This document shows, piece by piece, positions 42,229 through 54,600 of a stretch of 64,000 nt of DNA. This DNA comes from Persicaria tinctoria (lineage: Eukaryota > Streptophyta > Magnoliopsida > Caryophyllales > Polygonaceae): contig JBANSL010000005.1 in the NCBI GenBank assembly GCA_037127255.1, positions 62,185,909-62,249,908 of the forward strand. The letters are read 5' to 3'. The position numbers and the translations under genes were made by a program. The notes under the pieces were generated by a model that was given only the letters and a program-made list of their open reading frames with translations, was not told the origin of the DNA and did not search any database. Numbering within the stretch: position 1 is the stretch's first letter; each line of letters begins with the position of its first letter.

Positions 42229-43412
42229 GGCTACTTCCATAAGATTTCGACAACAAAAAGAGGGAAAAAGATTGTTCGTAGTATTCTTAGGACGAATGAA
42301 ATTTTCTTTACGGATCATAAGCTAATCAAGCTTGAATTTGAGAGAGATTTCAAAAAACGATTTCAAGCGGACGTTGATACTTCTTCGATGTCAAACACTG
42401 ATCTGGATGTCATCTCTAGAGAGGTGGTTGATTTTGATTATGATATGCTTACTAAACAAGTCTCCAATGCACAGATCAAGCAGGCTCTCTTCTCTATGAC
42501 GACCAAAAAAGCCCCGGGTCCTGACAGCCTACTGCTGGGGTTTTTTCAAACTTATTGGGACAGGATGGCTCTGTCTGTGATTAAAGCGATCAAATCCTTT
42601 TTCAGAATATGGAGACTTCTCAAGCAACTGAATCACACCTTTATCACCCTTCTGCCTAAAAGAGATAGCCCATCTATGATAAATCACTACATGCCAATCA
42701 GCCTATGTTCAACAGTATATAAAATCATCTCCAAAATATTGACAAATAGACTGGGAAAATTTTTCGATAAACTCATACACCCTCTGCAGGGATCTTTTAC
42801 AAAAGGAAGATCCATACATGACAACATTCTTATTGCACATGAGATATTCTATAGCTTTTGGAGAAAGAAAGGCCAAGAGGGACATGTGGCGATCAAGCTA
42901 GATATTGAATGCCCCTTCTTACTTCAGGTGTTTCGTAAGTTCGGTTTCGCCGACAGATTTATTGCCTGGATTGAGGAATGTATTAAGACAATTTCTTATT
43001 CAGTTCTCCTCAATGATGAACCGATGGAACATTTTTTCCCAACTAGAGGTCTTAGGTAGGGGGAACCTCTGTCTCCCTTCCTTTTTATCCTTACAGCGGA
43101 AGTGCTAGCTAGAACGCTTCACAAGGAAGCGATCCCGATAAAGGAAGTTGGGTTCGACTTTTCTGGCAAGGGAATGAAAACCCCATTTCTTGCTTTCGCA
43201 GATGACATCATCATTTTTACAAAAGCGACACCAACGCGTGTCAAATATACTAAACAGATTTTGCTGTATTTCGGGCCAGAAAATAAACATGCATAAGTCT
43301 GAATTCCAAGTGTTTAAGAATACTAATACAAATTATATCAACTCCATCACGTGTGTCTTAGGTATCAATCACACTGTATATGCTTGGATAAGTACCTAGG
43401 TTGCCCAATTAT
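42229..43412 (+). pseudogene. LINE reverse transcriptase, first part
   Basis: The frame resumes with GYFHKIS and shows KAPGPDS, FITLLPKRDSP, YKIISKILTNRL, QGSFTKGRSIHDNIL and HVAIKLDIE, the classic LINE RT series. Motif A is damaged: after LDIE the usual KAYDR-W segment is deleted and the frame jumps to a phrase with FLLQVFRKFGF. A stop interrupts PTRGLR-GEPLSPFLF. The palm motif FADDIIIF is intact at about 43195-43220. Just after a KYLGCPII phrase the frame is interrupted by the hAT at 43413. Confidence 0.9.
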
Positions 43413-43823
43413 TAGACCCGGGCAAATGCGGGCGTGGGCCGGGCTTTAGCCTAAAACATATCCCAGTATTGCGGGCACGGGCCGGGCTAAGCCCGTTTAA
43501 CGGGTTGAAAACTTTGTCCGAGCCCGTCCGGCTAAATTTTATCCTATACTACTGTACTCGTTAAATAGGTAAAAAAAAAAAAAGTGCAAGTACTTACTGT
43601 GTTGCTGTTTGTAGCTACTCCGTATTGTTTACACGTTAATCAGGGAAAGATAAGTAGTAAATAAAAAAGTCCACAATATTGCTCACACAAATGGTTACTA
43701 TTGTATTATGTATATATATACTTGTCTAACAAAGAATTAGAAATTTAGGCATTTAGCCGGTAAAACTTAGTCTGTATGTATACTTATAGTGTATATAGAT
43801 ATATTTGTTTATAATTAATAATT

Positions 43824-43906
<83 letters not shown>

Positions 43907-44024
43907 CACATAATTGCGGGTACCCATTACGGGCCGGGCTTAGCGGCCCGCATGGGTTTTTCCCTCTACCCAAGCCTGTCCAACTCTGCGGCCGGGCGGG
44001 CCGGCCCGCGTTTGCACAGGTCTA
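43413..44024. mobile_element. Non-autonomous hAT element in the LINE
   Basis: 612 bp flanked by perfect 8-bp TSDs CCAATTAT (43405-43412 and 44025-44032). The ends TAGACCCGGGCAAATGCGGGC and, reversed, TAGACCTGTGCAAACGCGGGC are 21-bp inverted repeats with four mismatches. Subterminal GGGCCGGGC repeats are typical of this hAT MITE type. No protein is encoded. Removing the element and one TSD restores the LINE frame exactly across CPI-ING. Confidence 0.92.
43829..43911. repeat. (TA)n microsatellite followed by (CA)n
   Basis: A near-perfect run of TA dinucleotides (43829-43896) changes to CACACA up to 43911, inside the hAT element. Copy number in an assembly of this region should be treated with caution because such runs slip. 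Confidence 0.95.
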
Positions 44025-44032
44025 CCAATTAT

Positions 44033-45922
44033 CAATGGGAAGGTCAACAAAGCCACATTTCAAGATGTGGTGCTGAAAACTAAAAAACAGCTGACCAAAT
44101 GGAAAGCAAATAGCATGTCGGCCCAGGGAAGAAGGGTTCTTATCAAAGCAAATATGAGCGTCCAACTGCTTTTTCTTATGCAATCCTTCATGCTCCCGAA
44201 CGCAATCTTGACACGGTTATATAATGTTTATCGAAAGTTCTTTTGGAGCAAGGGAGAAAATTATACTCCCTTAATTAGCTGGGATAAAATCTGCACGGAT
44301 ATTCAAGACGGGGGATTAGGCATTTATAAGGCTGAAACCATGAATGTTGCTCTACAGGTGAAACTCCTCTGGAAAATCATAGTTGAACCAAATAATGTTT
44401 GGGTTCGAGTCGTGACCGAAAAGTATCTGAAATCATCTCCTTTGCTTGAATGCCAAAGAAAGGATGTGTCTACGTGGCAATGGGCTAAATTAATCGCCCT
44501 AAAGCCTCTCTTCTTCACCAGCCTTCGTTTGTCTATTGGAGATGGTCGTACGGTCAACTTCTGGACATATAACTGGATTTGCGACAAACCTCTGAAATCT
44601 ACAGCGCTGGTAGATTTAGAGTCGAGGGTGTGTGAAGGTGAAGTGGGCAACTACATCCTACCAAATAAATAGTGGGATACAACTAAATTACAATCTAATA
44701 TGAGCAAACTGCTTCCACAAGACATTATTGATAAAATTTCAAATTTAAACCTACCAGTTAATGAGCTTTCAAATCAATTGAATTGAGGGCTAAGTACGGT
44801 TGGTTCTCTACTCACTCAGCCTCCATGTTGGTACCGTGTGGGTGTATTGTCAAGGATTTTGATTGTAGGTGGATTTGGGGTCTCCTCATTCCACAAAAGA
44901 TTAAATTGTTCTTGTGGAAATTAGCAAAGGATGGTATTGCTACAAAGGAACGACTTACTAGGTCACATATCTCTGTTCCGGCAGGGTGTGTTTTCTGTGA
45001 TTCGGTGAATGAATCTACCAATCACTTTCTTTTCCAGTGATGCACAACCAAACAAATTTTTTCGGAATTAGGAATTCGTGCGGCTTTGAATTCTACTTCA
45101 ATACGATTTGAGGGTGTTACAAACTATAAGACTTTGAGTGAGTTGAGGCGTCGAGTCGGTACTTCTCAGTTCACTAATATAGCTTACTGTTGGTTGGCTA
45201 TATGGTTTTTCAAAAACCAGCTCAGTTTTGGGAACATTACTAATTTTTCGATTAACGAAATCAAACTACTCATTTTAACAACCACACAGTTTTGGAACGA
45301 GGCAAGTAATTTTGACCTTAAAAAAGACAACATTGATACAATCAAAAGCCCAATTCAGAGACCAAACGATATCTCTTCAAAATCCGTAAGACACAATGAT
45401 AGACGTAATGGTCATTGGGATTTACCGCCATAAGGTTCCGTCAAACTAAATTTTGATGGTTCTAAACGCCATTCGGGTAAAGCTTCGTATGGTTTCATGC
45501 TCAGTGATTGGGAGGGAAACGTTATTTCCCTTGGAAATGGTCTTTTTTCGGGTGCTACTGTTACCTATGTTGAGGCCTTGGGCCTTCGTAAGGGGGTCCT
45601 TTGTGCTAAACAACTTGGTTGCTCTACTTTTCTTATTGAGGGAGACAACCTTGTGGTGGTAAAAGCAATCCTCGGAGATTGGAAAACTCCTTGGAATATA
45701 GAGCTTCTACTGTCAGATATTATCCTAGATTTAGCAGGCTTTTCTAATGTTGCTATTGGTCATATTTTCAGGGAGTCTAATATTGTTGCAGATAGGATCG
45801 CACGTCTTGCATACAGTGGCCCTGCCGACAGATGTCTCACGGCTGATACAGAACTTGAGGTTCTTATCCGAAAGTATGCTCTAGGCAGAAGAAGGGCTCG
45901 GTGGCGGTCCTTTTCTACCTAA
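44033..45922 (+). pseudogene. LINE RT tail, zf-RVT and RNase H domains
   Basis: After the hAT the LINE continues (TFQDVVLKTKKQLTKWKAN, then GRRVLIKANM) with the thumb/connection region to about 44670. A zf-RVT-like region follows at 44860-45040 (GLLIPQKIKLFLWKLAKD, CVFCDSVNESTNHFLF). From about 45440 an RVT_3-type RNase H is readable: LNFDGS, YVEALGLRKG, LIEGDNLVVVKA, FRESNIVADRIA, giving the expected D, E, D, D residues. Stops near 44670, 45039 and 45432 break the frame. The RNase H part (45497-45922) is the best preserved portion. Confidence 0.88.
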
Positions 45923-45963
45923 TTACTTTCACTGCTTCCAAAAAATATATATAAGAGAAATCG

Positions 45964-46189
45964 AGAAACTAGACAAGTCGGCAAATGAACTAATTTTCAT
46001 ATACCACCACAAGCAAATGACAGAAAGCAAAGTACAAACTTTACCAAAAAGTAAGGAAAGTACACAAACAAATGACATAAAGAAAATTGTTAAAGGAAAC
46101 GTATGAGCAATCCTACAATGTATACCACAAGTTAACAGGACAAACGAATCGATCGGTCAAAAGGACAATCCATATAAAGAACTCCGGAG
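45964..46189. other. Former lipase upstream flank, no feature seen
   Basis: Sequence directly right of the LINE TSD. Before the LINE insertion it adjoined 12442, i.e. it was distal 5' flank of the lipase gene. I see no gene or repeat border in it. Confidence 0.4.
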
Positions 46190-47620
46190 ATAACTAGCGG
46201 ATACCTCGGATTGTGGATTGAAACGAGCCATCAGATATCGATCACATTTTCACGATGCCATCGAACACAACAATTCAACCACAACTCACATGAAGCTTGC
46301 AACACAACAAGAACAACAACACAATCCAACCCGCAAACCCAAACCCTAATTAACCACATAATTGTCCATTCAAATCCCCCAAACATCCATCTCAATTTTG
46401 CAAGGATGATAACTAGATCGTGAGCATACTAACACAAGGATAAGCCAAAATAAAGGCGGGTAAGAATTGATATAGAAGCTAAAATGAACAATAATGAACA
46501 GGAATAGCAATTGAATGAGAGGTTGGAAAACAAACTCATAAAGCTGAAAGACATAGGTGACATGCGCAATGGGTGCACCCAAGGATTTATTTGTAGGACA
46601 CCAGAGCGAGCCGAGGTGGAGGCGGGAGTAATAGAAAATGACCTCCGTGAAGTCGGAGTCAGAGGAGCTACAAAGCATGAAGATGGAGGTCGACGGAAAT
46701 GACGGAGAGATAGCCATAACGTGATGGTTGTGGGTTGATGAGCTAGTTGTGGTGGTACAACTGGTGCCATTGGAGCCACATGATGGTGGCTAAGGAGGGT
46801 TGAACAGATGGCATATGTGAGGTGGTATAACCGATGGTAAGAAACCATGGAAGCAACAACGGCAAGCGATGGCTTTTTATGCGGAGGTGGTGAGCCGGGA
46901 GCGGTGGTGAGCTAGAAGCGATGTGAGACGGAACCCAAGAGGGTGGTAGGTAGTGGTGGCGACTGCTAATGATTGAGAGTGAAAGCTCTCTAGGTCAGAA
47001 TGGAGAGAGTATAAACTATTCTTGTTACCCGTATTTTGTAATAATTTTTTTTATAAAATATATTTTATTATATTAGTCATGCATGATATTTTTGTGATTT
47101 TTTCTTTCAAATGCAATATATGAATAAAAATAAAATAAAAACATAAATAATCATGTAATGCAATCCCTCCTCCACACTTAAACTTTTCATTGTCCTGAAT
47201 GAAAATCAGAGAATAAAATTCAAAATAAAAGGCAAGGGGGAGAGAGAAAATAGAAACTAACTCGGGTGGGGGAAACGGGGACTCATATCACAAACCTTCA
47301 TCGAAGGAAAGATGCACGACTCATTGGGCATCGACCGCGACCACGGGTGTGGTTGTGGCCGCGGCCCTACATTTCTCATTATCGTGGGTGCGGTCCATGT
47401 CGTCAACTCATCTCATCTTCTCGATCTGAAGTGTTAGTGCACAAAATGAAAACCCCAAACACAAACTAACTTAGAACTATCCAAAAATACTAAAAATAAC
47501 TAAAAATATAAGGAAAAGAAACTATTACCTATCTAGAGTTGCCTCTTGAGTAATGACTTTGTTATGTCATGGACTTGACTTATTCTTAATCCCCATTCAA
47601 GTCCTTATTTATCGGTCATT
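46190..47620 (-). mobile_element. Decayed Athila-type 3' region remnant
   Basis: Degenerate equivalents of the noncoding region of element B are recognisable. A hairpin with AGGA loop plus TTTAAGTGTGG occurs at 47184-47205 (minus), a GC-rich palindromic stretch at about 47330-47400, and GAGTTGCCTCTTGAG (about 47540) corresponds to the H2 region. No LTR or coding domain could be identified, and the borders are approximate. Confidence 0.5.
47184..47205 (-). other. Hairpin H3 in the decayed Athila remnant
   Basis: Minus strand TTTTCATT-C-AGGA-C-AATGAAAA: an 8-bp stem around an AGGA loop with a single C-C mismatch, followed by GTTTAAGTGTGG. Different stem bases from B and C, still complementary. 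Confidence 0.6.
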
Positions 47621-48470
47621 GTCAAGACCATCAACAACTTGTCGTACACACATCTTACACACGACATTATAACATAATAATATATTGAAACTATATAATA
47701 TAGAATTTAAATATTGTTTTAATTTATCAAAGAGTCAAGCATGACTCTACGATGAAGGAATGGAATAACATCAATTGATTTCCATTGGTGTCTTCTTAAA
47801 GTAGCAATCAAATTGATCAACGTATTCAGTAATACTTTCTCCTACATAAAAAGTACCTTTGAATGATCTACAACTGTGAACTTCATTCACGAGCTTCAGG
47901 CTTGGTTCATCATTACCTGAACTGGGTATAAATTTTCTATGTTTTCCTCTGTCTTCTCAATATGATATCCAAAATAGCCTCAACATATGAAAAAGAAGTC
48001 TTAAGGACCTGAGATACCGAGGAGGGGGAGCGGAAGGCGAGGAATCCATGGGGCTTCAAGCTCTCAGATCTAAATGGGGGATGGGGAAGGATATGTCAAA
48101 CTTAAAATAGGGATAAGTTTGGTATTATGAAAATAAAATGGACATTACTTAAAGAGGGGTTTTGCATAACCAACTTACTTTTCCTTCAACTTTGCAAAAA
48201 TGTCTCACTTTTTTTAAAAAGGGCAAAGGTAGGTCATGGGTTACTTTTGCAAGACAAAAAAGTCGATCACCTGCCTAGCCGGTTGCAAGTTGCAAGGGGG
48301 GAAGGGTGCACATGAGGGAGGGAAGGGATTTTGTGGGATTGGGTTTTGGCACCAAAATGGGTGATTGGATGTGGGTGATGTGATGTCTTACCATGTGGAT
48401 GGTATAAAAGGAGAGGATAGGAGAGGCTTTTCATTTTCCCCATTTTCTTAGATTTTCTGAAGCATAAACA
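47621..48470. other. Sequence before the MULE gene, no gene seen
   Basis: It holds a possible promoter for the MULE gene: GGTATAAAAGG at about 48399-48409, 60-70 nt upstream of an ATG at 48472. 48090-48260 may include part of a MULE terminal repeat, but I could not match it to a right end. Confidence 0.35.
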
Positions 48471-49605
48471 CATGGAGAGAGAGATGGAGAAGGTTCAAAC
48501 ATGGAACAGAAGCGGAGAGCTTGCAGTTCCAGATGCAAATCACTTGTCGCCTTCATTCTGTGCTCCTGTCAGTGATCAGAATCCCCGTGTCACCTTGGTT
48601 TCCCAGAAACCTATCTTCTCAGCTGCAATGAGTAAGTGTTTTTTTACGAAGAACGCCTTCATTGGTATGCGTTACTCTCATCTTCGATGGTTCTTGGGTT
48701 TTCAAGGGAGGTCGATGGGTGTTTGAGGGGGAAAAGGCGCACAAGAAAGTCATGATCCAAAAGGGCATCGACTTCACCTCTTTCAAAAAGCTAATAATGG
48801 TGAAGGTCGGCGATGGTACTTTATATGAATAGTGGGAGTCGTGTTACATGCTAAAGTCGAAAGAAGGGGGTCATCCAATCACGATAGCTGACGATGACGA
48901 TTGACGACCTTGAGGCATTTAAGTTCCTGAACTCGAAGTCTGGAGAACATCCATGACCCTTGGCTATATATGTTGGTTCATTGTATAAGGAAAGCTTTGA
49001 AGTAAAGCAAGCCATCGGGGAAGAACGCTTGAGTGGGACACCTACCTCTGAAAAAATGGACGAAGTGGATGAGGTTGTGATATGTGAGGCCGAAGGTAAG
49101 TCACAACTAAACACTGTTTGTGTAGATTATGTGTTATGTATTGAGGGAGAGTTGAGCGAGGCCATAGTGAAGACCAAGGATCTAGTTCTGATGGACCTTA
49201 GTGACACGGGCTTCAGATTAGCTGACATGGGTATGTGTTTAGGTGACAGGGGAAAATATACCTAGATTTGATCAAATTGGGTGGCACATATAACTCTTCA
49301 TCTGACATGGAACATGGACTGGGGGTGATAGCCATTAGCAGCAAGGATGAGTACGGGTCAACCCTCGAACTCGACGTTGGGGGCTCCGGCGATGGCGAGC
49401 ATGTCGGGGTGAAGCTCGAAGAAGAGTGTGATGATCTGGAGTGGCACAACGTTATCGAGGATAAAAGAATGAGGGTATCAATGGAGGGGGGGGGAGTTGA
49501 TGATGAGTTGATGATGGAACTTGAAGACTGTGTGCCGAGGTCTAGCGCACCCCTACCTACGATTGAGATCGTTAAGGCTATGGTGGACAGAATATCATCA
49601 CGCAC

Positions 49606-51578
49606 TGTTGTGAGCTGAATCTTCCATGTTTTACTATAACTTTTATATCGATTTCTGCATGCATTTCATTCATTTGGGCTAAGATAGTACAGAACCTATG
49701 TAGTTTATGTTTATTTGCCAAATTATGGAATCTACACCAGTTTCTGTTTACAGCGATTCTACAGAAAGTCAAAAAAGCTCAGAAAACCACTACAGAAGTC
49801 CAAAGTCAAAGCAGCAACGGAACCAGTCGAATCGAGCCGAGGAACCAGACCACTCGATCTCGAGTAGACCTTACTCGATCTAGACGAGCATGTCCGAGCA
49901 CAACCTTGTCGACCAGGAGCAACGTCGAGAACCAGACAACCCAGCTCCGGAAGTCTACTCGATCTCGACAAACCCTAGTCGAGATCGACGAAGCCCAGTG
50001 CCACACCCGGAGTCGACGAGGAGAGAAGCCGAGGACGAGGAGTCGAGCACACCTCTACTCGATCTCGACAAAGCCTTGTCGAGATCGACAAGCCCCACAA
50101 CACCAGTCCGAGTCCATGTCGAGTAGAGCCACCCGAGGAGACCTAGTCGATGACCTATCTCTACTCGATGTCGACAAGGAGTGGTCGAGGTCGACGAGCG
50201 TCAGGAGCCAAGACCGAGCCACATCGAGCAGAGCTAGCCGGGAAGTCCAGTCGACGATGAATCCTACTCGAGGTCGACGAGCCCTTGTCGAGGTCGAGTA
50301 GCCCAGTCTCCAGAAACGCGTCGACGAAGTGCTGTCCGAGTAGAATTGGGATTCCTTGGGGCCGAAGGAGGAAGATTCTATCCAAATCCATCAAGTTCTA
50401 TCTATGGAAGACGCAATCTATCAACATCATGAAGACTTACCTAGTTTAGATTTATCTTTTCCTTTTAAGATTTATTTCCTTAAAACATTTTATTTATCTT
50501 TTAGCAAATCAGATATAGATTTAGATATAGATAGATGATTATTTCCTTGATTAGCGAGGTTTGAAAACTATAAATAAGGCCCTAGGGGCTCAGTTTTATT
50601 CATTCCGATTCAGAGACATAATTACACATAGAGTTTAGGAGTTCTAAAGTTTTTAGGGTTTTGACATTCGGCGAAATTTGATTGCCGGGATTGTAAAGGC
50701 TTTGAATTTAGTTTTAATGCAATTTAGTTCTTTTCATCAATCAATGTCTGCGATTGCGATGAGGCGTGAGTAGTCCACCCACTTCTGGGGCTGGGGTAAG
50801 CCCGACGGTGGCCATGTGAGGCGATGCGATAAAGGTCAGATCTTTTTGTGCAATTCATCTTCTATCCCTATGAGCATGATTCTTTTGCGAGAGTTGAAGG
50901 TGATCCTTGTTTGTATTATTGAAGCGAAAGTGATCTTAATGCAACTTGGATTAATTATGTGAAAAAGGGTTAGTAACAATTAGGGTTTATACGAAAGCCT
51001 CTATTTGCCTATTTGTTAATAATGAAAGTTATTTGATGGAAAGCATGATCTTTTGTGCCTTTGTGTGTTACTTTGCATGGTTATCATTGTGGTGTTGAAA
51101 CCCTGGTCTTGGAAGTCTTTTAATATATTGAATTTATTTCCGTCAAATTCTGAGGTTGTGTTCGAAATTTGCAATTTAAAGTTTTTGTCTTTCTTGTCGA
51201 TACAGAGTAGAGTTTCTGTTCTGTTGTCGATTTTGCAGTTTCTGTTTTCACTATTGGTAGTCGATCTCGAGTAGGTAGTTGTCGAGATCGAGTACGTCGG
51301 TTGTCTTGCTTTGTTCTTTACTTTCGTTTGCTATTTTCTGTCTTTGCTCTTGCTTCTGTTTTGCTTTTATTTCTTTGTTTCTCTATTTCTGTCTTTCTGC
51401 TGCTTGTTTGTGAGATCTGTTGCTACCTAAGAACTGCTGACGTGCTTCCTCGTGGATTCGATCCTGACAACCTTCTACTACAACGGGAGGAAGTCTTGTA
51501 TTTATTTGCTGAGATAGGGAAGTCAGTCTGATCTATACTTTAATTTATTTCATACTTGACCATCCTCCTGCAACAACA
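49606..51578 (+). repeat. Element D 5' LTR
   Basis: 1973 bp, TGTTGTGAGCTG...CTGCAACAACA. 49850-50340 is extremely rich in TCGA (about 28 by hand count in 490 bp), in phrases such as CTCGATCTCGAC and GTCGAGATCGAC. A TATAAATAAGG box at about 50570 is a plausible promoter. Confidence 0.9.
49850..50340. repeat. TCGA palindrome cluster in the element D LTR
   Basis: Irregular array of CTCGATCTCGAC, GTCGAGATCGAC, CTCGATGTCGAC and CTCGAGGTCGAC, many arranged as inverted pairs with short spacers. The same phrases occur in the ORF at 52925-53070 and 53970-54570 and in the LTRs and ORF of element A. Confidence 0.9.
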
Positions 51579-51581
51579 AAT

Positions 51582-51599
51582 TGGCGCCGTTGCCGGGGA
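51582..51599 (+). other. Element D primer-binding site (tRNA-Asp type)
   Basis: TGGCGCCGTTGCCGGGGA, three bases after the 5' LTR. Confidence 0.92.
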
Positions 51600-51662
51600 G
51601 GCTATCAATCGCGCCTTAGGTAGTCAGTTCTCACTGTTTCTCTGAGTTACTTTTTCAGGTGT

Positions 51663-54600
51663 ATGCGCCGTTCTGGTCAAACACCTGAGTTTGACACCTT
51701 AGACGAACCGGAACGCCTATTTCACATCCGAACTAAACTACAAAGAGCCATGGCAGCTGCGGAGACACAGGAACAGCTGATCGCTAGGCTTACAAGGGAA
51801 TTAGCCGCTAAGGATGCTGCTATCGCCACTGAGAAAGCAGCAAGGGAACAAGCACAGGCTGAGGTTTCCCAATATCCAACCACGGCAGAGGACTACATGC
51901 ACCCAACTCTCGTCGTGCCTGAATCGGCGATTCTTATCCCTGATAACTCTTTTGAAATTCGCACTCAATTTCTTATAGAACTGAAAAATAATGCCTTCAA
52001 ACAGAAGCAAGGGGAACCGCTGGCAAAGGCATGGGAGCGCTACAAGGAACTTCTGCGATCTTGCCCTACTCATGGACAGCCACCCTACGTCATTCAGGAG
52101 ATCTTCTTCAACTCTCTTGATCAGGTCACAAAGGACAGAATCAACCATTATACTCGCTATGAGTATTTGACAATGCCGCCAAGTGACGCATGGGGTGTGC
52201 TAGAGAAGCTCACTAACTACGACAACAAGTATGGGTCTACTGCAACTTATGAAGAGAACCCATACGCCAGGCCAGTACCATCCATGCCCCTCTATGAGCC
52301 ACCTAAAGAGATTGATCCTGATGTTAGGGAGCAGTACTACAGAGACCAGAATAAGAAGCTCATCAAGCAAGTAAAGTATCTCTCTGTCAACCAGCCTTGT
52401 ATTGAATGCGGATCGCAAAGGCACACCACTCCTGAGTGCCCACACACAGAGCAAGTCAAGCTGGCAGAGCACCATGAGGATGCAGCTTACGCAGGGGGTC
52501 CCAGTCGCTACATGGGGGACCAAAGGTTTTAGCAACCACAATGGAACCAAGGTGTCCCTAGGAACCCCTCGCCCTACAGAGCTCCAGGACATCCGGAAAG
52601 GGACCAGAAAAAGGATGATATACAGACAGTCCTGGAGGAAATACGGAGAAACCACTCAGAAACTAGGCAATCTTTCAACTCCGTATATACTCAGATGCAA
52701 GGTGTCAACTCTAGGCTTGGGGAAATTGATATATGGCGGAAATCGGTTGATACACAGATTGGTCAGCTAGCAGCAGGAATCCCCAGACAGTCAGGTGCGC
52801 TCCCTGGATCTTCAGAACCAAATCCTAAGGGAAAGACTGGACATATCGCTGCTGTAAAACTCAGAAGCGGCCATCAATTGCAAGAGCCAGAGGTCGGAAA
52901 GCAGCAGAACAACGGAGAACAGCAAGTCGACCTCGACGAAGGCCTCGTCGATCTCGAGGAGAACCTGCAAAAATCTTCGTCTGCACCGCACAGCAACTCC
53001 ACTACGCCCAACCTGATCGATGTCGACAAGAACCTAGTCGATGTCGAGGAGCCCCTGGTTGACATAGAGCAACATGCAGCACCTCCGACGTCTGTTCTGG
53101 CTCCGAATCAGAAAAAGAAGCTGTCTTTCCCCACAAAATCTCTAAAGGACCCGACAGAGAAAAAGTTTCAGCGCTTCATCAAGATGCTTCAGAAACTCAA
53201 CGTCACCATCCCCTTTACAGAAGCTCTCAATGAAATGCCATCTTATGTCAAGTTCCTGAAGAAGATTCTGAGCAAAAAGCGATCGATGGCTGAAATCACA
53301 GAGGAATGCAGCCACTTGGACATATTGGAGAAGAGGCCGGATCCAGGTAAGTTTGCTATAACTATTGGATTTGGTCCATACAAAATTAATGCCCTATGTG
53401 ATCTTGGAGCTAGTGTGAGTATAATGCCTCTAACAATTTGGTCCAAGATTAAGATAGGTGCCCTAGAGCCTGTGGATGCTAGACTTTACTTGGCCAACAA
53501 CACGGTGGTCATTCCAACATGCGTGGTGGATAATGTGCCAGTACAAGTAGGTAAATTCTTTGTCCTTGCTGATTTTCTAGTTGTTGATATGCAAGAAGAT
53601 CCTGCTTGTCCAATTATCTTAGGAAGACCATTCTTGGCGACGGTGGATGCCAACATAAGCGTAAGGAAAGGAGTGCTCACCTTCAACATCAGCGATGAGG
53701 TAATTGAGTATTCCTTTAATAAAACTGAAAGGCATACAGGTCTAATGGAAGAGGTCAAATCTATCTCAGCTGGCTACATCACTTGCGGGGAACCCAAGGT
53801 CAGAAATATGACCCCTGAGGAGATAGAAAAGAGGGACATGGAAGCCCAGGTGGAGGAGATCATGGCAATCCTCAAGGAGAACACAGAGAATCCAATCGAC
53901 ACGGACCAAGGTAAGTCGTTGTGGATTAATTATTTTTCGGATGCCTTGACAGGAGCTAAGTATGGGGTCAAGATCGACCGGACCCTAGTCGATCTCGACC
54001 AAACCAAGGAGCCTCCACCAGCACCAGCATCATCGAGCAACGAACCAGACAAACCCGGCTCGTCGATCTCGACCACCCTTGTCGAGGTCGACCACCACTC
54101 AACCAACCAGACTTCGCCTTCCTCGACGCTGACGACTCCAGCACCAGAGCCCTTATCGATCTCAAGTACGCTACTCGATGTCGACCAACTTCAGCATCCT
54201 CGGGCACCGTCTTCCTCGACACGGACTCCACCAGACTGCGAGGACTCGTCGATATCGACTAAGCTTGTCGAGATCGACCACCACTCGGGGAGCCCAGACC
54301 CTACTTCCTCGACGCTGAGACGACCAGACAGACCAACCTCGTTGATCTCGACAAGCCTTGTCGAGATCGACCACCACCCGGCGCCACTAGATCCGCCTTC
54401 CTCGATGAGCAAACCACCAGGAGCAGAATCCTTGTCGAGGTCGAGTAGTTTACTCGAGGTCGACAAGCCATCGTGTTCATCGACTTCTGAATCTGCGAGC
54501 AGACCACCACCAGAACCTGCAGACTCGTCGAGATCGACTAGCCCTAGTCGAGATCGACCAAACACAGTAGTCCCCGATTCCGTCTCTGCGAAGGTAAGCC

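Larger units (their letters stand above)
12458..45948 (+). mobile_element. 5'-truncated LINE split by nested insertions
   Basis: LINE sequence occurs at 12458-13149 (endonuclease tail), 42229-43412 (reverse transcriptase) and 44033-45948 (RT end, zf-RVT, RNase H). The whole is flanked by a perfect 15-bp duplication ATATAAGAGAAATCG (12443-12457 and 45949-45963), a length typical of LINE target-primed insertion. ORF1 and the first half of the endonuclease are missing, the usual 5' truncation. A short A-rich/TA tail (about 45939-45948) precedes the right TSD. The 33.5-kb span is due to element B and a hAT. Small deletions also occurred, one at the B junction and one in RT motif A. Confidence 0.9.

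Noticed and set aside
48472..48726. ORF starting MEREMEKVQ as an independent gene
   Set aside because: It runs directly into the MULE N-terminal region in another frame and shows no separate features. It may be MULE leader or a first exon.
49850..50340. Regularly recurring palindromes resembling a CRISPR array
   Set aside because: Spacing and units vary, they lie inside an LTR, and the window is a plant genome.
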